Of a DNA stretch of 64,000 bases, positions 41,513-49,579 are shown piece by piece; position 1 is the first letter of the stretch; each line of letters begins with the position of its first letter. The position numbers were made by a program, and so were the translations under genes. The stretch comes from an uncultured Rubrobacteraceae bacterium (lineage in GTDB: Bacteria > Actinomycetota > Rubrobacteria > Rubrobacterales > Rubrobacteraceae), in the NCBI GenBank assembly GCA_902806085.1, contig CADCVH010000118.1, positions 1-64,000 of the forward strand, given 5' to 3'. Below the pieces are notes generated by a model. The model did not search any database and was not told where the DNA came from. It saw nothing but the letters and a program-made list of their open reading frames with translations.

Positions 41513-42849
41513 TCGGCCGCCTCCATCAGCGGTTCGGTCGGGCAGCCCTCGCTGACGACCCTCTGGTCGAGCGTCACGCAGTCGTTGATGAGGTAGCCGG
41601 GGTTGTTGTCCACCCTCCTCGCCGTCTCGCGGGTGTAGCCCATCGTGACCATCGTGAGCACCACGAAGACCGAGCACGCTATCAGCGCGTACTGGCTCCA
41701 GCGGCTCGCCCGGCCCCAGTGGAAGCCCGTGGCGGTCGCCCTTAGGTAGAGGGCTATCACGAAGAAGCCGACGATCATCAGCCCGATCAGGCCTATGTAC
41801 TTCCACGGGTACATGCTCCCGAGCGGTATGCTGGTGTCCTCGCCGCCGAGGAAGGAGAGCCCGATCTGCGGGATCAGGTCCATGTCCGCCGGGATGACGT
41901 TCAGTATCGTGAAGAGGGCCGTGAACCCGAGGCCGCCGACCGCGAGCTTGCGCAAGTTCTCCATCGGCTTGACGGTGAAGCGCAGCTTGTGCACGAAGTA
42001 GGCGGTGGAGGCGATGCTCAGAACCGCGATCCAGAAGACCAGCAGGTTGAAGACCCAGGCCTTGGAGCCGAGCATGATGGTGTTGAAGGCGTCGGGGGCG
42101 CTCTCGCGGATGCCCTTGAGGTAACCGTAGCCGATGACCGGCTGCATGATCAGGAACCCGAAGCCCCAGATCAGGCCGAAGTGCCCCATCCAGTCGTAGT
42201 ACTCCCGGTCGTCCTCGCGGGTGGTCCTGAGGTAGCGCCAGGCCCCCCAGCCCGCGATCAGGAACCCGGCGTAGGAGAAGTTCCCGATAAAGCGGTGCAT
42301 GTTCAGCGGCACCATCGTCTGGTTGAGGAAAGAGCGGGCCACGAGCTCGGACTGCGAGGTGACCTCGGCGGGGGTGAGCATGAAGGACGCCACCGCGTCG
42401 ATCATGGTCATAGCCATAAGGCCGAAGAAGCCGGCTATAAAGCCGAAGACGACGTGCAGGCTCTTGCGGTAGGCCAGCTTGTCCCAGACGTTGTACCAGG
42501 CGTACACGATGATGATCTGGCCGAGGAACATGAACGCCTCGACGAGAAAGACCCAGAAAAAGATGTTCTGCAAAACCGAGAAGAAGACCGGGAAGAGCGT
42601 GACGAGCGCGAGCACGAACGTGATCGCTAAAGCCGCCCCGGAGGCGAAGAGCAGGACCACGAAACGCGCCAGGTTGCGGGCGAAGCGCTCGTAGTTGGAC
42701 TGCTTGGTGACCATCCCAAGGTACTCGCTCGTCGCCGCTATGAGCACCGCCCCGATGATGAAGGCGGCGAAGAGGATGTGCGTCTGCACAAGCGCCGCAA
42801 TAACGACGTTCTTACCGATTACGGGAACGTCGAGGTTACCTATGGGCAT
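41509..42849 (-). CDS. CydA-like cytochrome bd superfamily subunit (distal copy)
   Basis: A 446-residue membrane protein with nine or more helices. His24 (THILFAAFIIG) and His185 (LNMHRFIGNFSY) match two haem ligands of E. coli CydA, and IDAVASFMLTPAE matches its conserved NSWMQTP region. Glu104 (WVFLVEAFMF) lies at the conserved haem/proton Glu, but the second Glu of that helix is not preserved. The quinol-binding Q loop and its GRQPW motif are absent; at that place the protein reads WGFGFLIMQPVIGYGYL. No CydB lies beside it. Probably a haem-bearing subunit of a larger complex with the b6/Rieske genes upstream. Confidence 0.8.
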   Translation of the reverse strand: MPIGNLDVPVIGKNVVIAALVQTHILFAAFIIGAVLIAATSEYLGMVTKQSNYERFARNLARFVVLLFASGAALAITFVLALVTLFPVFFSVLQNIFFWVFLVEAFMFLGQIIIVYAWYNVWDKLAYRKSLHVVFGFIAGFFGLMAMTMIDAVASFMLTPAEVTSQSELVARSFLNQTMVPLNMHRFIGNFSYAGFLIAGWGAWRYLRTTREDDREYYDWMGHFGLIWGFGFLIMQPVIGYGYLKGIRESAPDAFNTIMLGSKAWVFNLLVFWIAVLSIASTAYFVHKLRFTVKPMENLRKLAVGGLGFTALFTILNVIPADMDLIPQIGLSFLGGEDTSIPLGSMYPWKYIGLIGLMIVGFFVIALYLRATATGFHWGRASRWSQYALIACSVFVVLTMVTMGYTRETARRVDNNPGYLINDCVTLDQRVVSEGCPTEPLMEAAE

Positions 42850-42861
42850 CCTCTACTCCTT

Positions 42862-43350
42862 CTAGGCCGTCGGGAAGTTCATGATCCGGCTGACCGCCAT
42901 CAGCATGTTCAGGACCACGATCACGACCACCAGAATACCTATGACGGTCGCGAAGGGCCTGCTAATGGCGCTGTAGTGCTGCGGGCTCCGGTCGAGCCAC
43001 GGCACGGCGAAGAGCAGCACGATAAAGATGGTCGGCACGACCACGGCCCCGAAGCTGACCAGGGCATAACCGGGGAAGAACATCAGCATCTGCTCGTAGA
43101 AGAAGAAGAACCACTCGGGACGCGGCACGTACTCCACGGTAGCCGTATCGGCCGGCGCGGTGAGCGGCGCCGGCGCGGCATAGGAGAGCACGGCGCAGGC
43201 GATTATCAGGAACGTGAAGACGTAGGTGTCTTTGAGGACCTGACCCGGAAAGAAGCCCATCGTCTCGTCCGGACGATCGTAGACGTTCTCCTCGGTGATG
43301 ACCTCTTCCTCTACCGGCTTGCTCTTGCCGGCCGCCGGAACGTATACCAT
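42862..43350 (-). CDS. Cytochrome b subunit IV-like protein
   Basis: A 162-residue protein with three to four hydrophobic segments corresponding to the C-terminal half of cytochrome b. YVPRPEWFFFFYEQMLMFFPG replaces the PEWY motif that closes the quinol-oxidation (Qo) site in bc complexes. With the separate cytochrome b6 gene upstream, this is a split cytochrome b of b6f layout. The N-terminal 45 residues are polar and may face the cytoplasm. No c-type haem motif is present. Confidence 0.88.
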   Translation of the reverse strand: MVYVPAAGKSKPVEEEVITEENVYDRPDETMGFFPGQVLKDTYVFTFLIIACAVLSYAAPAPLTAPADTATVEYVPRPEWFFFFYEQMLMFFPGYALVSFGAVVVPTIFIVLLFAVPWLDRSPQHYSAISRPFATVIGILVVVIVVLNMLMAVSRIMNFPTA

Positions 43351-43420
43351 GACCTTACCTCTCTCCTAGTCGACCGGTCGCACTATAACAGCGCCGCGCA
43401 CCAAACCTCGGTAAATGCTC

Positions 43421-44233
43421 TTACTCGCCCCTGCCGTTGCTTCTGCCGTTCCGCTCCGCCTCGTCCTCATCGTCGTCGTCCAGCTCGTACCCGGCGTACT
43501 CCTCCAGCCGCTGGCGCTCGTGCAGCTTCGCGAGCCGCTCGGAGTACTCGAACTCGCTGCCGAACACGCCGTGGCGCCTGAGCAGGTAGAGGTGGATGCC
43601 TATAAACGGCGCGATGGCCGCGGGCAGCAACCAGACGTGCAACGCAAAGAACCGGGATAACGTGGCTGGCCCGGCCACGTCGCCGCCGAGCAGGAAGTTG
43701 ATCACGTACCCCCCGACGAACGGCGAGTAGGAGCCGATCTTCATCCCCACGACCGATGCCCAAAACCCGTCCTGGTCCCACCGGAGCAGGTAGCCCGTGA
43801 AGGCCAGCCCGATGACGAGCAGCAGCAGGACGACGCCGACGACCCAGTTAAGCTCCCGCGGCGCCTTGTAGCCGCCCGCGAAAAAGACCTGGGCCATGTG
43901 CAACCCGATCATGGCCAAAAGGAAGTTGGCCGACCAGTAATGGATGCCGCGAACGAGCTGGCCGAAGTAGGCCTCGTTCATGATGTAGTTGACCGAGTTC
44001 CACGCGTGGTCGGTCGAGGGCACGTAGTAGAAGAGCAGCAGGATACCGGTAAGGAACTGCACCACTATGAGGCCGAGAACCGCGCTCCCGAGGGTGTAGA
44101 CCCAGGCCCCACGCTTGGGAACGGGCTCGTAGAGGAAGTGCTCAAGTTGCGTGACTATGCCGGTTCGGTGCTCCATCCAGTCCACGATGAACTTGGAGGC
44201 TTCTTCGGTCTGGGACCTCATCCTGCCTATCAT
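43421..44233 (-). CDS. Cytochrome b6-like subunit
   Basis: A 270-residue protein with four transmembrane helices. Two pairs of haem-b His are visible, one pair in RGIHYWSANFLLAMIGLHM (13 residues between) and one in ALHVWLLPAAIAPFIGIHL (14 residues between). The 14-residue spacing is the b6 pattern. GAWVYTLGSAVLGLIVVQFLTG and RWDQDGFWA are also typical. The C-terminus is a long acidic cytoplasmic tail (ELDDDDEDEAERNGR). It would transfer electrons from quinol across the membrane. It lies between the Rieske and subunit IV genes. Confidence 0.94.
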   Translation of the reverse strand: MIGRMRSQTEEASKFIVDWMEHRTGIVTQLEHFLYEPVPKRGAWVYTLGSAVLGLIVVQFLTGILLLFYYVPSTDHAWNSVNYIMNEAYFGQLVRGIHYWSANFLLAMIGLHMAQVFFAGGYKAPRELNWVVGVVLLLLVIGLAFTGYLLRWDQDGFWASVVGMKIGSYSPFVGGYVINFLLGGDVAGPATLSRFFALHVWLLPAAIAPFIGIHLYLLRRHGVFGSEFEYSERLAKLHERQRLEEYAGYELDDDDEDEAERNGRSNGRGE

Positions 44234-44249
44234 GCTCAGGTCTCCCTCT

Positions 44250-44972
44250 CTAGACCACGTAGGGCTGCTGCTTGTTCAGCCCCGGCTCGATGTCGTACCC
44301 GTGCTTGATGTAAAGGGTACCGTCTTCCCTGACCTCCGCCTGTGTATAGTTGTACATCCCGCGCGGCGGCGGACCGCCGACGTACCCGCCGTTGATGTCG
44401 TAGAGCCCGCCGTGACAGGGACACAAGAACTCGTGCTTATCGGGGAACCACCTCACCGGGCAGCCCAGGTGGGCGCACGAGTTCGAGAGGATGTTCAGCT
44501 GGCCCCGGATCTCGTCCCGCTCTGACTGCGTGAACCCCGAGCTCTTCTGGTCCACGATGGCCGGCTTCTCCGGCTCGCCCAAGATGTCGCCGCCGGAACC
44601 CTGCGTGCCCTGCTGCTTGACCGGGGCCTTCCAGGAGATCCAGACCGCGTGCCTCACGGTGAAGTCGCTCTGGGACTTCTGCGAATCGGGAAACTTCTCC
44701 TGGATCTCCTTGTCGCTGTAGACCTGCTCGATCGGAAACTCGACCTCGAAGACGTCCGGCGTGCCCGGCTTGAGCTCCTTGAGGTCCTTGATCGTGGCGA
44801 CCCGTTGCCAGCCCTGGTCTATGTCCGTCTGGCCGAGCACGTTCGTCTTTATGACCGGGCTCAGGACGAACGCCACCGGCGGTATCGTCAGGATGGCCCC
44901 GGAGATGGCTCCCAGTATCCCGAAGCCGAGGAAGTCTCCGCGGGTGATCGGGTCTTTCTGTAGCTCCGCCAA
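44250..44972 (-). CDS. Rieske [2Fe-2S] protein
   Basis: A 240-residue protein with a single N-terminal membrane anchor (FGILGAISGAILTIPPVAF) and a C-terminal Rieske domain. The cluster ligands are in CAHLGCPV and CPCHGGLYD: two Cys and two His, plus the disulfide Cys pair. GGPPPRGM follows as in many Rieske proteins. It would accept the first electron at the Qo site and pass it on. In this cluster no cytochrome c or f is encoded, so its acceptor is unknown; the CydA-like subunits are candidates. Confidence 0.95.
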   Translation of the reverse strand: MAELQKDPITRGDFLGFGILGAISGAILTIPPVAFVLSPVIKTNVLGQTDIDQGWQRVATIKDLKELKPGTPDVFEVEFPIEQVYSDKEIQEKFPDSQKSQSDFTVRHAVWISWKAPVKQQGTQGSGGDILGEPEKPAIVDQKSSGFTQSERDEIRGQLNILSNSCAHLGCPVRWFPDKHEFLCPCHGGLYDINGGYVGGPPPRGMYNYTQAEVREDGTLYIKHGYDIEPGLNKQQPYVV

Positions 44973-44989
44973 TGCTTTCCCCTTCTAAC

Positions 44990-46324
44990 CTACTGCCCGA
45001 ACCCGGTGGGCGGCTGGCTCGGTTCCACGGTGTATCCTGGCTGATTATAAACGGTGAACGGCACCCTGGAGTTGGACTTCATGAGGCCCATGTTGAGCGC
45101 CAGCACCGCCGCGAGGACCCCCGCCGCCATCAGCACCACCCGGTAGCCCCCGCCCGGGCTCCCGTACCGGAACCGCAGCCGGGCGCGCAGGTACGTAACG
45201 AACGCCGCCAGCGTGGCGATTATCATGATGAGCAGCATGATGTAGCGCATGTAGAGGAACGGGAAGTCGGCCAGCGGCGAGACCGAGTACAGGCCCGTGA
45301 CCGCGGCCAGCAGGGCGAAGAACCGGATCGGGACCCGCCCGGCCTGGTCCGGGTGGCGCTCGGACCCGAAGTACATGGCGAGGTTACCGAGCACGAAGAG
45401 CACGACCACGAAGATCAGGTTCATCACGAGCAGGTTGGAGGTGTCTCCCTGGGTGAGCCGCGCGTAGGACCCCCCGCTCGTCGCGGCCCCGGTCGGGTTT
45501 TCCGGCGCCGACATCTTCAGCGAGTACATCATCGCGAACCCGACTATCGGCTGCAGGAGCAGGAACCCGACGCCCCAGGTGAGGCCGACGGAGGAGGTCC
45601 AGTCGTAGAAGGCCTTGTCCTCGCTGGTCTTGGCGCGGATGTACATGAACGAGGCCCACCCGGCGAGGGCGAAGGCCGGCCAGGAGAGGTTGGCGAAGGT
45701 CCTGTGCAGGACCATCTCCGTGAACATGGGGTTGAAGATCCCCTGCAACGCCGCCCCGAAGCTCGCGACGTTCTGGCTGATGGCCGGGGCCCCCGGCCCG
45801 CCCGTGGTCATGAAGGTGTCTATCCCGGTCATGATGACCATCCACACCCAGATAAAGAGCCCCATCGTGAACCCGAGGGCTATGTGCCGCTTTTTGTTGA
45901 GGACGCTGTAGCGATCCCACTTGTAGTAGTAGGAGTACATACCCCAGAGCGCGAGCCCCATAGAGAGCATCGCCAGCGCGATAAAGTAGAAGAAGTGCGT
46001 GAAGAGCGAGGTCGTGACCGCGGGGTAGAGGCCCACGAGAAGCACGACGAAGAGGACCGCGAAGGTCGCCCCCGTCGAGAAGGTGAGCACGTTGAACCGG
46101 GCCATCGAGTGGGCCAGCCGGTCCATCCTCGGGCTCCCGGTTCGCGCGCCCCACGCCTGCAAGACGGGCGCCGCAAGCGCGAACCCGACGAAGATCTCCG
46201 CAAAGAACATGTGTATGAGCATGGAGGAGCCCGTGATGAATCGGGCCCCCCCGACCTGCTCGAAGCCGTCCGTGACATTTATCTGGGCCAGGAAGTGCAG
46301 GCCCGATAGTGTTGCTGCGCCCAC
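44990..46324 (-). CDS. CydA-like cytochrome bd superfamily subunit (proximal copy)
   Basis: A 444-residue paralogue of the distal CydA-like subunit. His38 (SMLIHMFFAEIFVG) and the His of EMVLHRTFANLSW match haem ligand positions. The Glu at the conserved haem/proton position is lost: that helix reads FIALAMLSMGLALWGMYSYY. The Q loop is missing here too (WGVGFLLLQPIVGFAMMY). So this copy may bind low-spin haem or play a structural role, while the distal copy keeps more of the oxygen site. It begins the core of the cluster, 15 bases after the upstream gene's stop. Confidence 0.8.
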   Translation of the reverse strand: MGAATLSGLHFLAQINVTDGFEQVGGARFITGSSMLIHMFFAEIFVGFALAAPVLQAWGARTGSPRMDRLAHSMARFNVLTFSTGATFAVLFVVLLVGLYPAVTTSLFTHFFYFIALAMLSMGLALWGMYSYYYKWDRYSVLNKKRHIALGFTMGLFIWVWMVIMTGIDTFMTTGGPGAPAISQNVASFGAALQGIFNPMFTEMVLHRTFANLSWPAFALAGWASFMYIRAKTSEDKAFYDWTSSVGLTWGVGFLLLQPIVGFAMMYSLKMSAPENPTGAATSGGSYARLTQGDTSNLLVMNLIFVVVLFVLGNLAMYFGSERHPDQAGRVPIRFFALLAAVTGLYSVSPLADFPFLYMRYIMLLIMIIATLAAFVTYLRARLRFRYGSPGGGYRVVLMAAGVLAAVLALNMGLMKSNSRVPFTVYNQPGYTVEPSQPPTGFGQ

Positions 46325-46338
46325 GCTCTAAGCTCCTT

Positions 46339-46974
46339 CTAGGCTCCGCCGGATCTGTCTAGAATGGACTCCCCCACCCTGGGCCCTCCTGCCCGGCGCA
46401 GGAGCGCCTGGTGGACCGCCCGCGGCTCCAGCCGCCGGTCCACTATGTAGTACATCGCGCCGTTGCGCTGCAGGGCTTCGCGGACCGGGCGCAAGAGCCG
46501 CCGCTCCTTGGTGGAGGCAAAGAGCAGCACCTTGCCCCTCTCGAACGCCTGGTTCCACGTTCCGGCCTCCTCCTGCGGGGCCTGCATCTCGACCAGGATC
46601 GGGTCCACCCCTACCCTGGTCATGGACCCCGCCACGAGGATGGCGGCGAGCGAGACAAAGACCATGAGGGTCGGTATGCCGATGGCGGGCGTCGTTACCG
46701 CGAAGAACGTCCCGAAAACTATGAACGCTATCGCGAAACCGAGCGGCACCTCCAGCCCGCGCTTGTCCCCCGGCACGACGATGTAGCGCGTTCCCTCGGG
46801 GAAGGGCTCGGGGTCGCTGAAATCCTGGCGTTTGAGCACGACGGTCAGATCGTCGCGGCCCACGCCAAGGTCCCGGATCTCCGTGACCGCCTGGTTCAAC
46901 TCCGTGCCGTCGTCCACGACCCCGACCACGGTGTACCAGGGAGCCTGCTCCGGCGCCTCCCGCCCTTCCGTCAA
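46339..46974 (-). CDS. Membrane protein heading the bc/bd cluster
   Basis: A 211-residue protein. Its N-terminal region (TVVGVVDDGTELNQAVTEIRDLGVGRDDLTVVLKR) looks like the alpha/beta fold of general-stress or sensor-type domains. Two adjacent transmembrane helices (residues about 75-125) follow, then a second small alpha/beta domain (GKVLLFASTKERRLLRPVREAL). The TTG at 46974 is chosen because GGAGGT lies seven bases upstream; the frame is open to 47655 but that stretch is antisense to the divergent gene. It is first in the operon and might assemble or regulate the oxidase. I do not recognise the family. Confidence 0.68.
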   Translation of the reverse strand: MTEGREAPEQAPWYTVVGVVDDGTELNQAVTEIRDLGVGRDDLTVVLKRQDFSDPEPFPEGTRYIVVPGDKRGLEVPLGFAIAFIVFGTFFAVTTPAIGIPTLMVFVSLAAILVAGSMTRVGVDPILVEMQAPQEEAGTWNQAFERGKVLLFASTKERRLLRPVREALQRNGAMYYIVDRRLEPRAVHQALLRRAGGPRVGESILDRSGGA

Positions 46975-47035
46975 AACGCTACCTCCAGCTACCCCCGAAG
47001 AGGGACGTAAAACCGTTCTCTCTAAGCCGGGCCAC

Positions 47036-47041
47036 AGCATA
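47036..47041 (-). promoter_or_regulatory. Candidate -10 (TATGCT) of the cytochrome operon
   Basis: On the minus strand, TATGCT lies about 60 bases before the first gene's TTG start and is identical to the -10 of otsB. The -35 is not clear. Confidence 0.35.
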
Positions 47042-47095
47042 ACACCGTCGCGACTACCCATACTAGGGGGACCCATGTGCCCCGTGGGAATCTCT

Positions 47096-47120
47096 TTCAC
47101 ACTCCGCCGCCCCGTGTGAA
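47096..47120. promoter_or_regulatory. 25-base palindrome TTCACAC-N11-GTGTGAA
   Basis: Two perfect 7-base arms separated by 11 bases lie in the spacer between the cytochrome cluster and the divergent membrane-protein gene. The size and symmetry fit a dimeric repressor or activator; the arm order is opposite to that of Crp/Fnr or Rex sites. Confidence 0.5.
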
Positions 47121-47150
47121 GCGTTGCCCACCGCCGCCGACGCCCTGGGT

Positions 47151-47156
47151 TAAACT
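47151..47156 (+). promoter_or_regulatory. TAAACT -10-like element of the divergent membrane-protein gene
   Basis: TAAACT ends seven bases before the GTG at 47164 and no ribosome site is visible, the same geometry as the other presumed leaderless genes. Confidence 0.45.
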
Positions 47157-47163
47157 CCCCACC

Positions 47164-47844
47164 GTGGATACGCGCCAAACCGAAAGGCTCTCGGGACCCG
47201 ACGGAACGGACGCCGGTCACTACGAAGACCGGGGCCTCGGCCCCTGGCTGCGGCGCAACCCCTCGTTCTTGTTGCGCCTGTTTATAGTCATGGTCTTCTC
47301 CTTCGCCGCCTCCACGGTCGCCTCCAACTTCTCCTACGGCCTCGAGAGGGCGACGACGACCTTGAGCGCCGAGCAGCTGAACAGGGGCGAGCTGCCGGCC
47401 GGCACCGAGCTCGGCGACTACGTCCAGGTGCGCGGCACCGCCGACGTCGGCGAGGGGGAGGCGATGGTCGGGATGAGAGACTCCGAGATAGCGATCTCCT
47501 CCCGCTACCAGACCAGCTACTACTACTTCGGGCTGCGGGAGACGCAAGGCAACCTCCTGATCCAGACCACCGAAGGCCTGCCCAGGGGCCTGACCGACCC
47601 AACCGAGCGCGTCTGGAGCGGCAAGCTCGAGACCGTCGGTACCGTCATCTTCCACGACACCACCGAGGAAGGCCTCAAACGCGCCGGCCTCCCCGCCGAC
47701 AACGGCATCCCGGTCATAAACACCGGCGAGACCCCCGAGTACCTGCGCCAGATCTTCCCCGCCTACTCGGCCATCATAGCCCTGTGGCTCCTCTCCATAG
47801 CCTGGCTCGTCTGGAAGAAGAACAAGCCGTTTCTAGGCTTATAG
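47164..47844 (+). CDS. Two-helix membrane protein, unknown function
   Basis: A 226-residue protein with a polar N-terminus, one transmembrane helix near residues 37-55, an extracytoplasmic domain of about 130 residues containing SRYQTSYYYFGLRETQGNLLIQTT, and a second helix near the C-terminus (YSAIIALWLLSIAWLVW) ending in KKNKPF. The topology puts both ends inside. I recognise no family. It is divergent from the cytochrome cluster and shares its regulatory spacer. The GTG start has TAAACT seven bases before it. Confidence 0.7.
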   Translation: MDTRQTERLSGPDGTDAGHYEDRGLGPWLRRNPSFLLRLFIVMVFSFAASTVASNFSYGLERATTTLSAEQLNRGELPAGTELGDYVQVRGTADVGEGEAMVGMRDSEIAISSRYQTSYYYFGLRETQGNLLIQTTEGLPRGLTDPTERVWSGKLETVGTVIFHDTTEEGLKRAGLPADNGIPVINTGETPEYLRQIFPAYSAIIALWLLSIAWLVWKKNKPFLGL

Positions 47845-48008
47845 GTTCTAGGGTTTGGGGGGTGCTGGGCGGGGTTATCCCGGATCACGGGGCCGCTCGT
47901 TCGAATTGCGAAACGCGCGAACATAGGTGTGACGTCCGCGCGTCTTGAGTACGCACCCACTTCCTGGTGCCTAAAGCCCCAAAGCCTAGAACCTCAAAAC
48001 CTGATGCC
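47831..48008. repeat. Long inverted repeat C before the purine permease gene
   Basis: Left arm 47831-47860 (TAGGCTTATAGGTTCTAGGG...) and right arm 47967-48008 (ending AACCTCAAAACCTGATGCC) pair over TTCTAGG-n-TTTGGGG, 14 of 15 bases. It starts over the stop codon of the membrane-protein gene. The spacing and words are those of repeats A and B. Confidence 0.8.
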
Positions 48009-48067
48009 TTTCCTTGCTATATTGGCAACGCATATAGCTAACTGACTTCCAGAGGGGAGAGGGTACT

Positions 48068-49432
48068 TTGGGCGCCTTTTTCAAGTTCTCCGAGCGGGGG
48101 ACGAACTTTCGTACGGAGGTGCTCGCGGGCCTCACGACGTTCATGACGATGGCCTACATCATCTTCGTGAACCCGGCGATCCTCGGAACGGAGGGCACGG
48201 GGCTTCCCCTCTCTGGGGTCTTTTTCGCCACGTGCGTGGCGGCGGCGGTGGCTAGCATCGCGATGGGGCTCGTGGCGAACTTCCCTCTGGCGCTCGCCTC
48301 GGGGCTCGGGCTGAACGCGATCGTGGCGTTCACGCTCATCCTGGGGCTCGGCCTCTCCTGGCAGGAGGCGATGGCGGTCGTTGTGGTCGAGGGCGTGCTC
48401 GTGACGCTGCTCGTGGTGACCAACCTGCGGGAGGCGGTCTTGAACGCGATACCAAACTCGCTGAAGTTCGCCATCGCGGTCGGCATCGGGCTGTTTATCG
48501 CGTTTATCGGGCTCAAGAATGGCGGGTTGGTCGTGCAGGACCCGGCGACGTATCTGAAGCTGGGGGACCTGACGCAGGGGCCGGTCCTGCTCGCCGCCTT
48601 CGGGCTCATCGTCACGCTCGCGCTCGTGGCGCGCGGGTTGCGCGGCGGCATCCTTATCGGCATCCTCGTGACCGGGGCCGTCGGCATGATCTTCGGGATC
48701 GTGCCGCTGCCCACGGGGATAGTGGACTTCCGCTTCGACACCTCGACCATCGGGGGCGGGGTGCTCGCGGTGCCCCAGGTGTTGCAAATCTCTCTGATAC
48801 CCGTGATCTTCGCCCTCTTTATGACGGACTTCTTCGACACGATGGGGACGATGATCGCGGTCGGCCAGGAGGGCGACCTGCTCGACGACGAAGGACGGGT
48901 GCCGCAGGCCAAACGCGTCCTGCTCGTGGACTCGCTGGCGGCGGGGCTCGGGGGTGCGGCGGGGGCCAGCTCGGTGACCAGCTATATAGAGAGCGGCTCA
49001 GGCGTGGCCGAAGGCGGGCGGACCGGGCTTACCAGCGTCGTCGTCGGGCTCCTGTTCCTCGTCGCGCTTCCCTTCTCGCCCCTGATCTCGGTCTTCGGCG
49101 GCTCCGTGCCGGTGCCGGGTCCGGAGGAGGGCCAGATCTTCGTCTCCCCCGTCACGGCCCCGGCCCTTATAGTGGTCGGTTTTCTCATGATGACGGCCGT
49201 CAGGCTTATACCGTGGGACCGCTACGACGAGGCGATCCCGGCGTTTTTGACGATCCTGACGCTTCCGCTGACCTTCAACATCTCTTATGGCATAGGGTTC
49301 GGGTTCATCTCCTACGTGCTGATCAAGCTCGCCCGGGGCAGGCCCGGCGACGTGCACCCCCTCCTCTACGTGGCCGCCCTGCTCTTCGCCCTGGCTTTCG
49401 TGTGGCCCTCGCTTCAATCGCTTCTCTCCTGA
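48068..49432 (+). CDS. NCS2-family guanine/hypoxanthine permease (AzgA-like)
   Basis: A 454-residue permease with about twelve to fourteen helices. TTFMTMAYIIFVNPAIL, ANFPLALASGLGLNAIVAFT and the TDFFDTMGTMIAVG motif are diagnostic of the AzgA/PbuG/PbuO branch, which imports guanine, hypoxanthine or adenine with protons. GASSVTSYIESGSGVAEGGRTGLTS is the conserved substrate region. TTG start preceded by GAGGGGAGAGGG. It stands alone downstream of inverted repeat C. Confidence 0.93.
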   Translation: MGAFFKFSERGTNFRTEVLAGLTTFMTMAYIIFVNPAILGTEGTGLPLSGVFFATCVAAAVASIAMGLVANFPLALASGLGLNAIVAFTLILGLGLSWQEAMAVVVVEGVLVTLLVVTNLREAVLNAIPNSLKFAIAVGIGLFIAFIGLKNGGLVVQDPATYLKLGDLTQGPVLLAAFGLIVTLALVARGLRGGILIGILVTGAVGMIFGIVPLPTGIVDFRFDTSTIGGGVLAVPQVLQISLIPVIFALFMTDFFDTMGTMIAVGQEGDLLDDEGRVPQAKRVLLVDSLAAGLGGAAGASSVTSYIESGSGVAEGGRTGLTSVVVGLLFLVALPFSPLISVFGGSVPVPGPEEGQIFVSPVTAPALIVVGFLMMTAVRLIPWDRYDEAIPAFLTILTLPLTFNISYGIGFGFISYVLIKLARGRPGDVHPLLYVAALLFALAFVWPSLQSLLS

Positions 49433-49579
49433 GGGGCGCGGCGCGGGCGCCGAAAGGGTTTATATCGGCCTTTCCGGGGGTACTACCGGGCTGGATGTGG
49501 TCCGAGATGCGGCGTCTGTTGTATATTGCGCCCCGAGGCGCCGGACCGAGAGCAGTTCACGAGGGGGAGGTGAAAGCGC

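Noticed and set aside
41509-46324. A standard CydAB quinol oxidase
   Set aside because: No CydB-like gene is present and neither CydA-like protein has the Q loop.
46975-47655. N-terminal extension of the first cytochrome-cluster gene
   Set aside because: The stretch is antisense to the divergent 47164-47844 gene and includes the promoter spacer; the TTG at 46974 has a good ribosome site.
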